Assembly: GCF_040717535.1 (NCBI RefSeq)
Contig: NZ_JBFEFI010000003.1
Span: forward strand, 504,001-568,000
DNA: 64,000 nt
Direction of reading: 5' to 3'
From: Thalassoglobus sp. JC818
GTDB lineage: Bacteria; Planctomycetota; Planctomycetia; Planctomycetales; Planctomycetaceae
The notes below the pieces were generated by a model. The model made no database searches. It was not told the origin of the DNA and saw only the letters and a list, made by a program, of their open reading frames with translations. Of the stretch, positions 27,279 through 37,961 are shown in pieces; the first letter of the stretch is position 1, and every line of letters starts with the position of its first letter. Both the position numbers and the translations under genes were made by a program.

Positions 27279-29936
27279 ATGTCGGACCGACCCGCTGATT
27301 ACCCGGTTCCATTCGATTCAGAGGATGATCAACGTCTGCAACAGGCGAGTGAAATTTTCACCATGTTGCAGACCCAAATGGATGAACTCGATCGAAAGGA
27401 GCGGAGCGTCTCGGAGGCGTTGTCTCTTCTGGCGGACCGGGAAAGTACGCTCGCAAAACGCACCCGAAGTCTGGAAGTCCGCGAACGCGCACTCATCACT
27501 GCGGAGCAGCGATCGAGTGAAATTCTAAAGCTCGCCAAAGTTCTACAGGCGAAAGAGAACGAGATTGCTTCCGAGAAGAAGAATCTTGAAATCCAGAAGG
27601 TTGAACTTCTCGATTCTCATAAGCGTCAGGTCGCAGAGAGTCTACGCGAACTCGAAGAGAAGTTTCAGCAACAACAATCGGCCGCAGAAGAGCAACTCGA
27701 TCAACAGCGACGCCAGCTCAATGATCGTGAACAGTTTCTCCAACGTGAGCGCGAAGAGCATCTCAAATCGTCTTCAGCGTTTCGGCTCGAAATGGAGCAG
27801 CAGCGGGCTGACCTGCTGAGCGAACACGAGCGAATTCTCGCGGAAAAACAAAGGGAACTCGAAACCGAGTTTGGGCAGAGAGTTGCGAAACAAGAGCAAG
27901 AACTCCAACGCTCAAGGTTCGAGTGCGAACGAGACACGGCTGAACTGAAGCGACAGCAAGCAGAGCATCAACAGGCTGTTGAGAAGTTTCGGGACGAGTC
28001 TGCCTCTCAACGGGCCAAGCTGGTTGAAGACCACGAAACGCAACTCGCCCATCATCGTCGTCTTCTTGAAACCGAGTTTGCAGAGAAGCAGTCTGCTGCA
28101 ACTCAAGAATTAGCCAAAGAGCGTGCGCGACTTCAGTTTCAACGAGAAGAGATCGAAGCGGAGTCCGATCGTCATCGACAGGCAGTCGCACAATGGGAGA
28201 AAGAATCTGCTGAGCAGCGAACTGCCTGGGAAGCAGCATGCGATCGCCAAATCGCTGAAGAGAAAGAGAAGCTAGAAAGCGAGTTCGAGGAACTTCGGTC
28301 AGAGTTCGCGAAGCGACACGGGGAAAAAGAGAGTCATCTCGCCGAGCGAGAACTTCAGTTCGAACGGGATCGTGAAGACTTTCAGAAAGCGGTCAGTGAG
28401 TGGGAAGCAGAGTCCGCAAAGCAGCGCGAGCAACTGGAAACGCTTCGCGCTCACCAACTCGAAGAAGTTCGTCAGGAAGTTGAAAAAGAATTCGAGCGAC
28501 GACAACTGGAACTCGATCAATTGCAAGCGTCGATTGCCGACGAGCGTCAATGCTTCGAACAGGAGAAAACGCAGTGGGCTGCGAATCTCAAACAGCGAGG
28601 AAAGTCATTTGAAGCGGAACTGGAAGCACGTCGCCACGAACTGGAAGACTTTGCAGCCTCACAGCTGCAAGAGTCTCAGCTGCAACTCCAATTCGAACGA
28701 GTCCGATTGAATCAGGAGAGGAACGACCTCAACGCTGAGACAAAGAGGTTTCAGCAGACGCTCAATCAACAGCGCATGGAACTCAACGAAGAACTCAAGT
28801 CATTGCGAATCGAGTTTGACAAGAGTCTCGAACAGAAAGAAAGCGAGTTCAACGACCAGCAGCGAGCCCGTCGAGAAGAACTGTTTGACGAAGTGCGACG
28901 GCATAAGAAGGATGTCGAAGATCAGCTCAAAGCCGAACGAGAACAACTCGAACAGACCACTTCGAAACTCAATGCGGACCGTGAGCGATTCCGATCTCAC
29001 GTTGATGAAGCGATGGCTCGTCTGGCAGAAGAGGAGCAACTTCAGCGAGTCAAGACGGAGCAGTTCCGAACTCAGAAAATTGCTGCCCTCGATCTGCGAG
29101 AACAGCAATTGCAGCAGCGAGAGATCGATTTCAAAAAGCGGACAACGCTTCACGAGAGCCACTTGGATCGCGTGCGAAGAGAGTTAGAAACTTCCAAAGC
29201 CAAGCTGGAACAGACCCGTCAGAAGCAGATGATCTGGCGTGAAGAAGTCGAACAGGGAATTCGCCTGCGTTTAAGTCAAATGCGGCGCTATCGCGACGTG
29301 ATGTCCCTCAGAGAACAGTCACTCGATCAGGAACGGGAAGAGTTTTCGGAGAGTCGCAGGAAAGCAGAATTTGAACTGGCGGAAGGTCGCAAGATGTTGG
29401 CCGAAGAACGATTTCGGTGGCTGCAGCAGAAAGCGATTTCAACAACAAAACTTCAAGAACTCGACAGCGAAATTCACGATGAGTATCGAACCGTTCAGCA
29501 ACTGATCAGCCAGTTCGTTGAGCTAACGGCTCCGGAATCGGAATATGGAGCGAACGCCTCAAGTTCTCTGTTCGCCGATTCTGTTACGAGTATTCAGATT
29601 TCAAACCTGTTCGAGCGGCTTCGCGAAACACATCAACTGATCCAGCATCGTATCGAACACTCAACAATTTCAGAGACCGACGAAACCGATCAGTCGTCGA
29701 CGTTCGAAGCTGTGTTCGAAGATCTCTCACAGCAAGTGGAATCAGTTCGAATGCGAGAGGAAGAGTTGGCATCTGCTCGTGAGCAATGGCTGGCTGATCG
29801 TCACAAGGCTGAGCACGTCATTCGCGAGCTTGTGATTCAGCTGGAATCTGCACTCGATCAGATCGAGCAATTCGAACAGCAAGCTGAGGGTGGACAGCTT
29901 CACTTGGGGCCGGTGCGAGGCCAAAACGTCGCCTGA
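27279..29936 (+). CDS. Large coiled-coil protein of unknown function
   Basis: An 885-residue protein almost wholly predicted to be alpha-helical coiled coil between about residues 30 and 760. It is dominated by Glu, Gln, Arg, Leu and Ala with regular heptads. Repeated sub-patterns of the form ELExEFxxRQxELxxxQ suggest internal duplication. No Walker motifs are present, so it is not an SMC ATPase. No signal peptide or TM segment is seen. The C-terminal ~120 residues change to a mixed sequence that may mediate contacts. It could be a cytoskeletal or scaffold protein, but nothing more specific can be supported. It starts 110 bp after trxA and may be read from the same promoter. Confidence 0.82.
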   Translation: MSDRPADYPVPFDSEDDQRLQQASEIFTMLQTQMDELDRKERSVSEALSLLADRESTLAKRTRSLEVRERALITAEQRSSEILKLAKVLQAKENEIASEKKNLEIQKVELLDSHKRQVAESLRELEEKFQQQQSAAEEQLDQQRRQLNDREQFLQREREEHLKSSSAFRLEMEQQRADLLSEHERILAEKQRELETEFGQRVAKQEQELQRSRFECERDTAELKRQQAEHQQAVEKFRDESASQRAKLVEDHETQLAHHRRLLETEFAEKQSAATQELAKERARLQFQREEIEAESDRHRQAVAQWEKESAEQRTAWEAACDRQIAEEKEKLESEFEELRSEFAKRHGEKESHLAERELQFERDREDFQKAVSEWEAESAKQREQLETLRAHQLEEVRQEVEKEFERRQLELDQLQASIADERQCFEQEKTQWAANLKQRGKSFEAELEARRHELEDFAASQLQESQLQLQFERVRLNQERNDLNAETKRFQQTLNQQRMELNEELKSLRIEFDKSLEQKESEFNDQQRARREELFDEVRRHKKDVEDQLKAEREQLEQTTSKLNADRERFRSHVDEAMARLAEEEQLQRVKTEQFRTQKIAALDLREQQLQQREIDFKKRTTLHESHLDRVRRELETSKAKLEQTRQKQMIWREEVEQGIRLRLSQMRRYRDVMSLREQSLDQEREEFSESRRKAEFELAEGRKMLAEERFRWLQQKAISTTKLQELDSEIHDEYRTVQQLISQFVELTAPESEYGANASSSLFADSVTSIQISNLFERLRETHQLIQHRIEHSTISETDETDQSSTFEAVFEDLSQQVESVRMREEELASAREQWLADRHKAEHVIRELVIQLESALDQIEQFEQQAEGGQLHLGPVRGQNVA

Positions 29937-30152
29937 TTTGCATACTCGGCGACTTTGCTTTGTCGTGAGTTCTCTTATCGCTGCCAATTCCGCTCGGCTG
30001 AGATGAATTCCCGAAGCTCGTTCGAAACTCCTTCGAATAGCCAAGCAACTGAGACGTTTCGACAATGTCGATGAGTTCGCAGCATGCCGAAACTCGACGA
30101 AATGATGATCAGTTCGTTACGATAATTTGACGGCATTAACGAGATTGGAACT

Positions 30153-30443
30153 ATGGAACGCAAGCGACTGATCGAAACCCTGAACGAATTGCACCAGGAA
30201 CTGGCAAATTCGCGGGAAGAGGTCGATCCCGAAACTCAGGCACTCTTGAAACAGCTCTCTTCCGACATTGATCGGATTTGTGCAGCGGAAACTGAGGAGC
30301 AACCGGAGCCTGTCAGCTCGTCGAAGCAGGAAAGCATGATCGACCAGCTTCTCGGTCTGACTGATGAATTCGAAGAATCGCATCCGCGCCTGGCAGAAAT
30401 CGTGGGTCGAGTTGCCAGCGCACTGAGTCGCATTGGAATTTAG
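30153..30443 (+). CDS. DUF4404 family protein
   Basis: A small acidic 96-residue helical protein matching the DUF4404 pattern: RKRLIETLNELHQELANS near the N-terminus and LTDEFEESHPRLAEIVGRVASALSRIGI at the C-terminus. The family is of unknown function. No motif for metal or nucleotide binding is present. It stands between the coiled-coil gene and a methyltransferase with ordinary intergenic gaps, so no partner is implied. Confidence 0.8.
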   Translation: MERKRLIETLNELHQELANSREEVDPETQALLKQLSSDIDRICAAETEEQPEPVSSSKQESMIDQLLGLTDEFEESHPRLAEIVGRVASALSRIGI

Positions 30444-30570
30444 TCCTTTTGCGTGAACCCTCTGTGCACGTCTGACCTCTTTCGTTGTGATGAGTGTTCG
30501 ATTGCTCACGCGAGGCTACCAATCGCGTTGAGAATTTCCTTGAATCACAACAACAGGGCAAGTGGAAGCC

Positions 30571-31290
30571 ATGCGACCCAAATCTTCTGTCGAAGACATT
30601 CGTGCTCGTTTTGATGCTGATGTCGAGCGGTTTTCCAATCTTGAAACCGGCCAGTCTGCGACGGTCGATGCTGTTATTTCGCTCGACTTGATTGCGCAAG
30701 CTGCTGCGGCAGTCACACCGGAAGCATCGTCCCTGCTTGACTTAGGTTGCGGGGCCGGAAACTTCTCTCTGCGATTGCTCGACACAGGAGTTCCGATTCG
30801 CGAGGTCACATTGATTGATCTCAGTCAGCCGATGCTCGATCGAGCTGTCGAACGAATCCGGTCCTCTCACTCATCGCAGGTATCAACTGAACAGACTGAC
30901 TTGAGAGAGTGGTCGTTTCCACAGCGGCAGTTTGATGTCGTTCTGGCAGCGGCGGTTCTGCATCACTTGCGATCTGAAGAGGAATGGAAAGCGACGCTCA
31001 AGAAGATCTTCGACTCGCTTCGCCCCGGCGGTTCGTTTTGGATTTTCGATTTGGTCAAGTACCAATCGGCTGCTGTCCATCAATTGATGTGGGCACGATA
31101 CGGTGACTACCTGACCCAACTCAAAGATGCGGAGTATCGAGATCACGTCTTCGAATACATCGAAGTCGAGGACTCCCCCCGGTCTCTTCCCGAGCAGTTG
31201 TTCTGGCTCCGCGAAGCCGGTTTCGAGTCGATCGACGTTCTTCACAGCAACACCTGTTTCGCTGCCTTTGGCGGTGTTCGTCCGCTCTGA
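30571..31290 (+). CDS. Class I SAM-dependent methyltransferase
   Basis: A Rossmann-fold methyltransferase of about 239 residues. The ATG at 30571 has GGAAG 4 nt upstream, and an ATG at 30562 is possible. Motif I is SLLDLGCGAGNFSLRLL, the motif II acidic residue is in VTLIDLSQPMLD, and the post-motif DVVLAAAVLHHL is typical of the CmoA/UbiE-like superfamily. The C-terminal FWLREAGFESIDVLH segment is also characteristic. No membrane segments. The substrate is unknown. Confidence 0.85.
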   Translation: MRPKSSVEDIRARFDADVERFSNLETGQSATVDAVISLDLIAQAAAAVTPEASSLLDLGCGAGNFSLRLLDTGVPIREVTLIDLSQPMLDRAVERIRSSHSSQVSTEQTDLREWSFPQRQFDVVLAAAVLHHLRSEEEWKATLKKIFDSLRPGGSFWIFDLVKYQSAAVHQLMWARYGDYLTQLKDAEYRDHVFEYIEVEDSPRSLPEQLFWLREAGFESIDVLHSNTCFAAFGGVRPL

Positions 31291-31549
31291 GCCCCATCAA
31301 AGTCACTGAGCTTGCGAAGCTTTTCCGACGCTCCGGAAGTGGTTTGTTGAAGAAGCTTCGTCTGACTGCCTTTTGGTGATCAAGACGACCAGTTCGCAGC
31401 TTCACTTCGTGTTTGATGAGGAAATCGTAAATGAACGGAATCGGATTCATTGAAGTGACGTGAAATTCTCGTTTCTTGTTCTTGTCCAATGAGCGGAAGC
31501 AGCAAGAATCGCGAAGAGCGATCAATGCAACAAACAGCTGGAGTGAGCG

Positions 31550-32251
31550 GTGAAGTTTCTGATTTCCAATGATGATGGTTTTGATGCAGAAGGAATTCTG
31601 GCACTTAAAGAGGCTGCGAGTTCTTTCGGGCAAGGGGCGATTGTTGCTCCGGATCAGGGTTACTCGGGCTGCGGACATCGCGTGACGGACAAGGCGCCGA
31701 TTCGTGTCGATTCCCGATCAGACGACTTGCATGTCGTTTACGGGACGCCTGCAGATTGCACTCGCCTGGGATTAGTGAAACTCGTTCCGGACCCGGATTG
31801 GGTCCTCTCCGGAATCAATCATGGAGGAAATCTTGCTGGCGATATTTTCATGTCTGGAACTGCTGCGGCAGCGCGAGAAGCAGCAATCTCTGGAAAGAAG
31901 GCGATAGCCTTTTCACAGTACATCAACCTCGAAGTCAGTCCGCCGAACTGGGAACGGACAACGCTGTGGACCCGTCATGTGCTGAATGTGCTCTTTGACA
32001 AAGAATTGAAGCCGGGGCAATTCTGGAACGTCAACTTTCCCGCACTCCCTGCAGGGGATGTGACTCCTGAAATCGTCTTCTGTCGACACGATACAAGTCA
32101 GGTCGATCTGACGTACGAGTGGACCGCTGAAGGGGCAATGTATCGAGGAATATATCGCGAGAGAGGACGTCGACCCGGTTGTGATGTTGATGTTTGTTTC
32201 TCGGGGAAGATTTCGGTCACACGAATTCAATTGGATGCGAGCGCTGAGTAA
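31550..32251 (+). CDS. surE: 5'/3'-nucleotidase SurE
   Basis: Nucleoside 5'-monophosphate phosphatase of the SurE family, 233 residues starting with GTG at 31550, preceded by GGAG 6-9 nt upstream. The metal-binding Asn-Asp-Asp-Gly motif is at residues 7-10. IVAPDQGYSGCGHRVT, YGTPADC and SGINHGGNLAGDIFMSGTAAAA give the conserved Asn and metal ligands. The length is slightly short of the usual ~250. It acts in the cytoplasm in nucleotide housekeeping. Neighbours are unrelated. Confidence 0.93.
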   Translation: MKFLISNDDGFDAEGILALKEAASSFGQGAIVAPDQGYSGCGHRVTDKAPIRVDSRSDDLHVVYGTPADCTRLGLVKLVPDPDWVLSGINHGGNLAGDIFMSGTAAAAREAAISGKKAIAFSQYINLEVSPPNWERTTLWTRHVLNVLFDKELKPGQFWNVNFPALPAGDVTPEIVFCRHDTSQVDLTYEWTAEGAMYRGIYRERGRRPGCDVDVCFSGKISVTRIQLDASAE

Positions 32252-32460
32252 GTGCTTCGCCCTGATCGTCAACGATCCCGGTTCGACCGGTCGATGGTTT
32301 GAAGACAATAGACCGCAGAGTCGGGAGAATCGTTGATGTCGAGCTGATTGAGGAATCGATTTTTGCGTTTGGGTTTCAATTCGACCGTTTCGACTGATAG
32401 AGTGGAACTAGCAATTTCCTTCGGAAGGCGCTCCCTCCTGCGACGAGATGGTTCCTCACC

Positions 32461-35160
32461 ATGCGAAACTCCACGCTGTCCCTCCTGACGTGTTTTCTCT
32501 CACTGGTCTGCCAAGCAGCCTCCGCACAAGTTGATTACCTCGATGAGATCAAACCGATCTTCACTGAGAAGTGCATCAGCTGTCACGGTGCGTTGAAGCA
32601 GGAAGGGGGACTCCGGCTCGATACTGCCCGAGCGATCATTCAAGGGGGAGACTCCGGAGAGATCGTTATCGCGAAAGTTCCGGACGAGAGCGAACTTCTG
32701 GCACGTGTCGAAGCGGAAGAAGACTATCTGCGAATGCCTCCCGAAGGTGAAGGAGAGGCTCTGAGCGCGGAGCAAATCACCGCCCTGAAGAAGTGGATTC
32801 ACGAGGGGATGCCAGCCCCGGAAGATGAACAAGGGCAAGCTTCTCCGGAGAGTCATTGGGCTTATCAACCGATTCTCCGACCGGACATTCCTGAAGCTGA
32901 TACCGATGCAAACTCACATCCCATCGACCAGTTTCTGGCTGCGAAACGAAGCGAAGTCGGGGTCAAGACAGTTGCCCCTGCGGATGCCTTTACTCTTCTC
33001 CGACGCGTTTCCCTCGACTTAACCGGGCTTCCGCCGACTCCGGAACAACAGCAGCAGTTCCAGCAAAGCTTTTCTCCGGAAGCTTACGAGTCGGTCGTCA
33101 ATCAACTTCTCGAAAGCAAACATTTCGGAGAACGTTGGGGACGTCACTGGATGGACGTCTGGCGTTACAGCGACTGGGATGGATACAAGAATCAACTGCG
33201 CGGAAGCCAACGGCATCTATGGCATTGGCGAGACTGGATCATCGAGTCATTGAACGCCGACAAGGGCTACGACCAGATGATCACCGAGATGATCGCTGGT
33301 GATGAGTTGTATCCCGAACAGCCTGAAATCCTCCGGGCGACTGGCTTCCTCGCGAGAAATTATCATGTCAGCAATCGCAACATCTGGCTCGACTCAACGG
33401 TTGAGCACACCGCGAAAGCGTTTCTCGGGCTGACGATCGCATGTGCTCGCTGCCACGATCACAAATACGATCCCGTGTCGCAGACGAGCTATTACTCGAT
33501 GCGGGCGATCTTCGAGCCGATCAATGTTCGAACCGACCGTATCGCTGGCCAGCCCGATCGTAGCAAGAACGGGATTCCCCGCATCTATGACAAGGACCTC
33601 GAGGCTGAGACGTTCCTGTTCATCCGAGGCGACGAACGCCAACCGGATGAATCGACTTCGATCATTCCAGACGTTTTCAACTCGTTTGAGATTCCGTTTG
33701 ATGTGACTTCGGTAAGTCTCCCCGCGACCGCTTCTGTGCCAGCTTTGATTGAAACTGTTGAACAAGAAGACATGGCGCGGGCCGATACAAAACTCGAGAA
33801 AGCCCGCGAAAGGCTGGAGCAGTTTGAACACATCGAACCGACTCCAGCGACGGCTGAGTCTCCTAGGATCGAACCATCAGTTCCCGAGTTCCCTCAGAAG
33901 CTTGACGATGACCATCTTGAGGCGAGCTACGCCGCTCGGGCTGCAGACTGGGAGCGACGATCACTGAAAGCACGTTACGACGCCGAGAAAGCCAGGATCG
34001 ACGATGAATCATCAGAAGCTTTCAAGAGCCTCGCCAGTCTCGCTGCTCAAATTGAACGACGATCCGATGCAGCTCAAGCCAGATTAAAGACGTTCCTCGC
34101 CTGGCGGAAACTTCAAAAATCCGAGAAAGAAGAGAAGCAGGAAGCGAAGGACAAGCTCGTCAGTGAACTGAACAAAGCGAGGGAAGAAGAGCGACAGAAG
34201 ATCAGCGATCTTGCGAAAACGGACGCGAAGTTCACTCCCGTAGGCGAACACTATCCGGAGACCAGCACCGGTCGCCGAACTGCTCTCGCGAAATGGATCA
34301 CCCATCCTGACAATCCGCTGACCGCACGCGTCGCTGTGAATCATGTCTGGTTGCGTCACTTCGGATCTCCGTTAGTTGAAAGTCCCAGCGACTTCGGGCT
34401 GCGAGCACCTCTTCCGGTTCATGCAGAACTGCTGGACTGGCTGGCGAGTGAGCTGATTGAGTCCGGGTGGAGCATGAAGCATCTGCATCGCCTGATTGTC
34501 ACTTCCGATGCCTATCAGCTCGCATCAACTGACGATCAGGATGTGTTGGCAGAAAATGCAGCGATTGATCCGGAGAACGCATGTTTTTGGAAAGCAAACA
34601 TTCGAAGACTTGAAGCGGAAATCATTCGTGACTCGATGCTTTTCGTCTCGGGGCAACTCGATGAGTCTCTCGGAGGGCCGGAAATTGCACACGGTGAAGG
34701 TGAAGAAGTCTTCCGGCGCAGCGTGTACTTTCAGCATGCCTACGAAAAACAGATGTTGATGATGACGATTTTCGACGCAGCCAACCCTGCGGAATGTTAT
34801 CAGCGCTCAACAAGCATCATTCCTCAACAGGCTCTCGCTTTGTCGAACTCGTCTTTAACACAGTCAGCGTCGAAGCATCTGGCGATCAAACTCCAAACCC
34901 AAGAACTTGATCGAGATGAATTTATCAACGCTGTCTTCGAGAGTGTTCTGTGTCGACCGTGTTCTGAGGAAGAACGCGAAGCGTGTCGAGGATTCCTCGA
35001 AAGACAAGCGAGCTTGCTCAGAGATCAAGATGCGCAATCCGATGATTCGGTATCCGAGTCGACTGAGAAGGAGAAGGCGGACGTCGATGTTGCTCTCAGA
35101 GCACGACAGAGTCTTGTCCATGTTCTGTTGAATCACAACGACTTCGTTTCTGTTCGATAG
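32461..35160 (+). CDS. Planctomycete PSD1-type secreted protein (cytochrome c-like, DUF1549, DUF1553)
   Basis: An 899-residue exported protein with a signal peptide (cleavage near residue 22). An N-terminal cytochrome c-like PSCyt1 domain has one haem-attachment motif CISCHG near residue 37. A DUF1549 domain at about 155-360 contains RRVSLDLTGLPPTPEQ and ACARCHDHKYDPVSQ, a second CxxCH. A Glu/Lys-rich helical linker (about 440-600) precedes a DUF1553 domain (about 605-870: RRTALAKWITHPDNPLTARV and LRHFGSPLVESPSDFG). This family is nearly restricted to Planctomycetes and Verrucomicrobia. It is co-directional with the DUF1501 gene 78 bp downstream, the common pairing. Confidence 0.95.
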   Translation: MRNSTLSLLTCFLSLVCQAASAQVDYLDEIKPIFTEKCISCHGALKQEGGLRLDTARAIIQGGDSGEIVIAKVPDESELLARVEAEEDYLRMPPEGEGEALSAEQITALKKWIHEGMPAPEDEQGQASPESHWAYQPILRPDIPEADTDANSHPIDQFLAAKRSEVGVKTVAPADAFTLLRRVSLDLTGLPPTPEQQQQFQQSFSPEAYESVVNQLLESKHFGERWGRHWMDVWRYSDWDGYKNQLRGSQRHLWHWRDWIIESLNADKGYDQMITEMIAGDELYPEQPEILRATGFLARNYHVSNRNIWLDSTVEHTAKAFLGLTIACARCHDHKYDPVSQTSYYSMRAIFEPINVRTDRIAGQPDRSKNGIPRIYDKDLEAETFLFIRGDERQPDESTSIIPDVFNSFEIPFDVTSVSLPATASVPALIETVEQEDMARADTKLEKARERLEQFEHIEPTPATAESPRIEPSVPEFPQKLDDDHLEASYAARAADWERRSLKARYDAEKARIDDESSEAFKSLASLAAQIERRSDAAQARLKTFLAWRKLQKSEKEEKQEAKDKLVSELNKAREEERQKISDLAKTDAKFTPVGEHYPETSTGRRTALAKWITHPDNPLTARVAVNHVWLRHFGSPLVESPSDFGLRAPLPVHAELLDWLASELIESGWSMKHLHRLIVTSDAYQLASTDDQDVLAENAAIDPENACFWKANIRRLEAEIIRDSMLFVSGQLDESLGGPEIAHGEGEEVFRRSVYFQHAYEKQMLMMTIFDAANPAECYQRSTSIIPQQALALSNSSLTQSASKHLAIKLQTQELDRDEFINAVFESVLCRPCSEEEREACRGFLERQASLLRDQDAQSDDSVSESTEKEKADVDVALRARQSLVHVLLNHNDFVSVR

Positions 35161-35237
35161 TCAGCCTGCAAAACCAGACACAGCAGTCGATGTCGCGCCA
35201 CACTGATTGAGTCAATTTGTTTCCGGGAGCGTAAAGT

Positions 35238-36677
35238 ATGAATGCCGAAACACTCGCTCGACGAGCTTTCCTGCAAGACATGGGGCTCGGTTTCGGGAGT
35301 CTCGCACTGGCAGCTATGACTGCAGAGGAAGCTTTGTCTGCAGAGAAGCTGACTCAACTTGCTCCGCGTGCGAAGAGTGTCATCTGGCTGTTCATGATCG
35401 GCGGGACGAGCCATATGGAATCGTTCGATCCCAAGCCGGCGCTCAACAAGTATTCGGGCAAGACGATCGATGAAACTCCGTATGCGGATGTGCTGAAGTC
35501 GCCGTTTCTGGACAACGAACGGGTCGTCGCTTTCGATCCGAACAACGGCTTTATTCGAAACGAGATTTATCCTCTGCAGGTCGGATATCAAAAGCGAGGC
35601 GAGAGCGGGCTGGAAATCAGCGACTGGTGGCCGCACGTGGCTGAGTCTGCTGATGACTTATGCCTCATTCGTTCGATGTGGACTGAAGACAGTAACCACG
35701 GGGCGCAGCTTCAATTTCATACCGGTCGACATCGCGTCGATGGATTCTTTCCAACCGTTGGAGCATGGGCCAACTACGGGCTCGGCTCGCTGAACGATAA
35801 CCTTCCGAAGTTCGTGGTGATGGGAGATCCGGTTGCGGACTGCTGCGGAGGGCAGGAAGCTCACCGGGCAAATTACCTTGGGCCGCAGTACGACGGAATT
35901 CCGCTCAACATCGATCCGAATGACCCGTTGCCGTATGCGACGCCTCCCAAAGGTGTCAGTCCGGAGGAACAAAAGAGCGAGTTCGAACTTCTGCGACAAC
36001 TCAATGGCTTAACGGCAGCGTCCTATCCGGGCGATGAAGCGATTCGCGCGAGAATGCGATCGTATGAGCTTGCGTTTCGGATGCAGACAGCTGTTCCGGA
36101 AGTCGTTCGATTCGTCGATGAAACCGAAGAAACTCAGCGTCTCTATGGATTTGAAGATCCTAAAGCCAAAGACTTTGGCCAGAAAATGTTGACAGCCAGA
36201 CGGCTCGTCGAACGTGGAGTGCGCTTCGTTCAGGTTTATCACGGAAGCAACGGAGGGGCTGGCCGTTGGGATGCTCACAAAGGTCTGAAGTCGAGCCATA
36301 CCAACTTGTGTCGAGAAGTTGATCAACCAATCGGCGGGCTCTTGAAAGATCTCAAACAACGCGGGCTGCTGGATGAAACGCTCGTCGTCTGGGGTAGTGA
36401 GTTCGGCCGGACTCCCGGTTCTCAGCACTCAGATGGCCGCGATCATCATCCTTATGGCTTCACGGTTTGGATGGCTGGTGGAGGAATTAAGGGCGGAATC
36501 GCACACGGCAAGACTGATGAAATCGGCTTCCATGCCGTTGAGAATCGCCACTATGTCACCGACATCCACGCGACAGTTCTCAGGCAACTCGGTCTCGACC
36601 ATCGGTCACTCGAGATCCCCGGTCGAAAGCGGTTGGAGAAAGACTTCGGTCACGTCATTGACGAGGTCATTGCTTAG
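35238..36677 (+). CDS. DUF1501 family protein
   Basis: A 479-residue protein of the DUF1501 family (alkaline phosphatase-like/sulfatase-like fold). The N-terminus has a twin-arginine-like element ([20 protein letters not shown]), suggesting Tat export. Family landmarks include [56 protein letters not shown] and [11 protein letters not shown]. It is almost always encoded beside a DUF1549/DUF1553 protein, as here, so the two probably act together in the periplasm. The substrate is unknown. Confidence 0.95.
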   Translation: MNAETLARRAFLQDMGLGFGSLALAAMTAEEALSAEKLTQLAPRAKSVIWLFMIGGTSHMESFDPKPALNKYSGKTIDETPYADVLKSPFLDNERVVAFDPNNGFIRNEIYPLQVGYQKRGESGLEISDWWPHVAESADDLCLIRSMWTEDSNHGAQLQFHTGRHRVDGFFPTVGAWANYGLGSLNDNLPKFVVMGDPVADCCGGQEAHRANYLGPQYDGIPLNIDPNDPLPYATPPKGVSPEEQKSEFELLRQLNGLTAASYPGDEAIRARMRSYELAFRMQTAVPEVVRFVDETEETQRLYGFEDPKAKDFGQKMLTARRLVERGVRFVQVYHGSNGGAGRWDAHKGLKSSHTNLCREVDQPIGGLLKDLKQRGLLDETLVVWGSEFGRTPGSQHSDGRDHHPYGFTVWMAGGGIKGGIAHGKTDEIGFHAVENRHYVTDIHATVLRQLGLDHRSLEIPGRKRLEKDFGHVIDEVIA

Positions 36678-36716
36678 GACGTGCTTCGAAAATCTCGGGA
36701 GAAAACAGAGCGAAGC

Positions 36717-37895
36717 TCATTCGCTCATGCGGTTTTCGTACCAGACGACGTTCTTGCTCGCCTGACCAGCCACAACGAGATCGACGTCACCGTCTCCGTC
36801 CATATCGATGGACCGGATGTCGTAAGCTGCCTGGGCGTCGTCGAGTTGATGAGTTCGAAAACTTCCTGAGCCATCGTTTTCGAACCATGCTGTCGTCATG
36901 GAATCTTTCGCGCATGTCGCTGCATCAATGTCTCCATCCCCGTCGAAATCGGCGATCGCCAGACAATGAGGAGCGATTTGTTCATCTCCGAAGTTTGTAC
37001 GTTTCATGTCTGGGCCAGCAAACCAGCACAGCCCGCTGCCGTGTCCGCGCGATGCCAACACGTCGTTTTTTCCATCTCCATTCACATCAACGACGAACAG
37101 ATTTGTGGCGCCGGGTTCATCGTCTGAGATCAGATGCTTTGACCAGCCTTTGGTTGTCGGATCATCAGGAGCTTCCCACCATGCGAACCAGTCGCCAGAT
37201 CCCGGTTCTGCCATTGGTCCCCCTTTTGCTCCAGTGAGAATGTCCGGTCTTCCGTCGTGATTGACATCGCCGAGTCCCAAATAGTGACTGAGGCCGGGGG
37301 CATCCTGATTTGCCGGGATGTAGCGCTTCCAGGGTTGACCTGTTTCGACTCCGATGCGGTCATACCAAACCACAGATTCCGGAAATTCTCCGACTGGTTG
37401 AGCGCTGTTCGCGATTAGATCAGCGTGACCGTCAAGGTTGACGTCACCCACGAGAAGGCCATGAATTCCATGAACCTGATCATCGACCAGATGCCACTTC
37501 CACTCGCTGCGAGCTTCAGCTTTGTTTTCGGAAGAACTGTTGTATCCGGGATTCTCAAGCCATGCAATGAGTCCGGGATTGTACCGGGCGCAGATGTAAT
37601 CGAGATCGCCATCCTGATCGACATCCATTGCTTCTGAATGGATGCACTGCTGCATTCGATTTTCATAGAGAACGACGTGTGTCCAGTCGGGTGCGATGTG
37701 CAAGTGAACCTGGCCGCTGCTGTGGCTGATCACATCGACAAGTCCATCACCAGTAAAGTCGCCAGCGATGGCCGTCTGACAATTCCCGCCCTCGTAGATG
37801 GTGTGTTTGATCCAGGCAGTTGGATCGCCTGCAAGCACAGGTGAAAGAAGAGTGAGCCCGAAAACAAAAGAGACAAGAAGTGTCAAGAAACGCAT
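36717..37895 (-). CDS. Secreted FG-GAP/VCBS repeat protein
   Basis: A 392-residue secreted protein. The ATG at 37895 (MRFLTLLVSFVFGLTLLSPVLAG) has GAGG upstream and gives a clean signal peptide. Repeats of about 50-60 residues carry calcium-binding Asp-rich loops (GDFTGDGLVDV, DVDQDGDLDY, DVNLDGHADL, DVNHDGRPDI, DVNGDGKNDV, DFDGDGDIDA, DMDGDGDVDL), giving seven blades of an integrin-like beta-propeller. These proteins are abundant in Planctomycetes and their ligands are generally unknown. It is convergent with the DUF1501 gene, with only 39 bp between stops. Confidence 0.93.
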   Translation of the reverse strand: MRFLTLLVSFVFGLTLLSPVLAGDPTAWIKHTIYEGGNCQTAIAGDFTGDGLVDVISHSSGQVHLHIAPDWTHVVLYENRMQQCIHSEAMDVDQDGDLDYICARYNPGLIAWLENPGYNSSSENKAEARSEWKWHLVDDQVHGIHGLLVGDVNLDGHADLIANSAQPVGEFPESVVWYDRIGVETGQPWKRYIPANQDAPGLSHYLGLGDVNHDGRPDILTGAKGGPMAEPGSGDWFAWWEAPDDPTTKGWSKHLISDDEPGATNLFVVDVNGDGKNDVLASRGHGSGLCWFAGPDMKRTNFGDEQIAPHCLAIADFDGDGDIDAATCAKDSMTTAWFENDGSGSFRTHQLDDAQAAYDIRSIDMDGDGDVDLVVAGQASKNVVWYENRMSE

Positions 37896-37961
37896 GGATG
37901 TCCTCGCGAGCAGAAGGGACCGCACGCCGGCGAAAAGTTCGCCGGCGGGTCACCTATCTGA

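Noticed and set aside
31121-31678. Minus-strand ORF of 185 codons spanning the methyltransferase end and surE start
   Set aside because: It overlaps two well-supported genes on the other strand, has no ribosome-binding site and no recognisable family; only the 31291-31549 part is not shadow.
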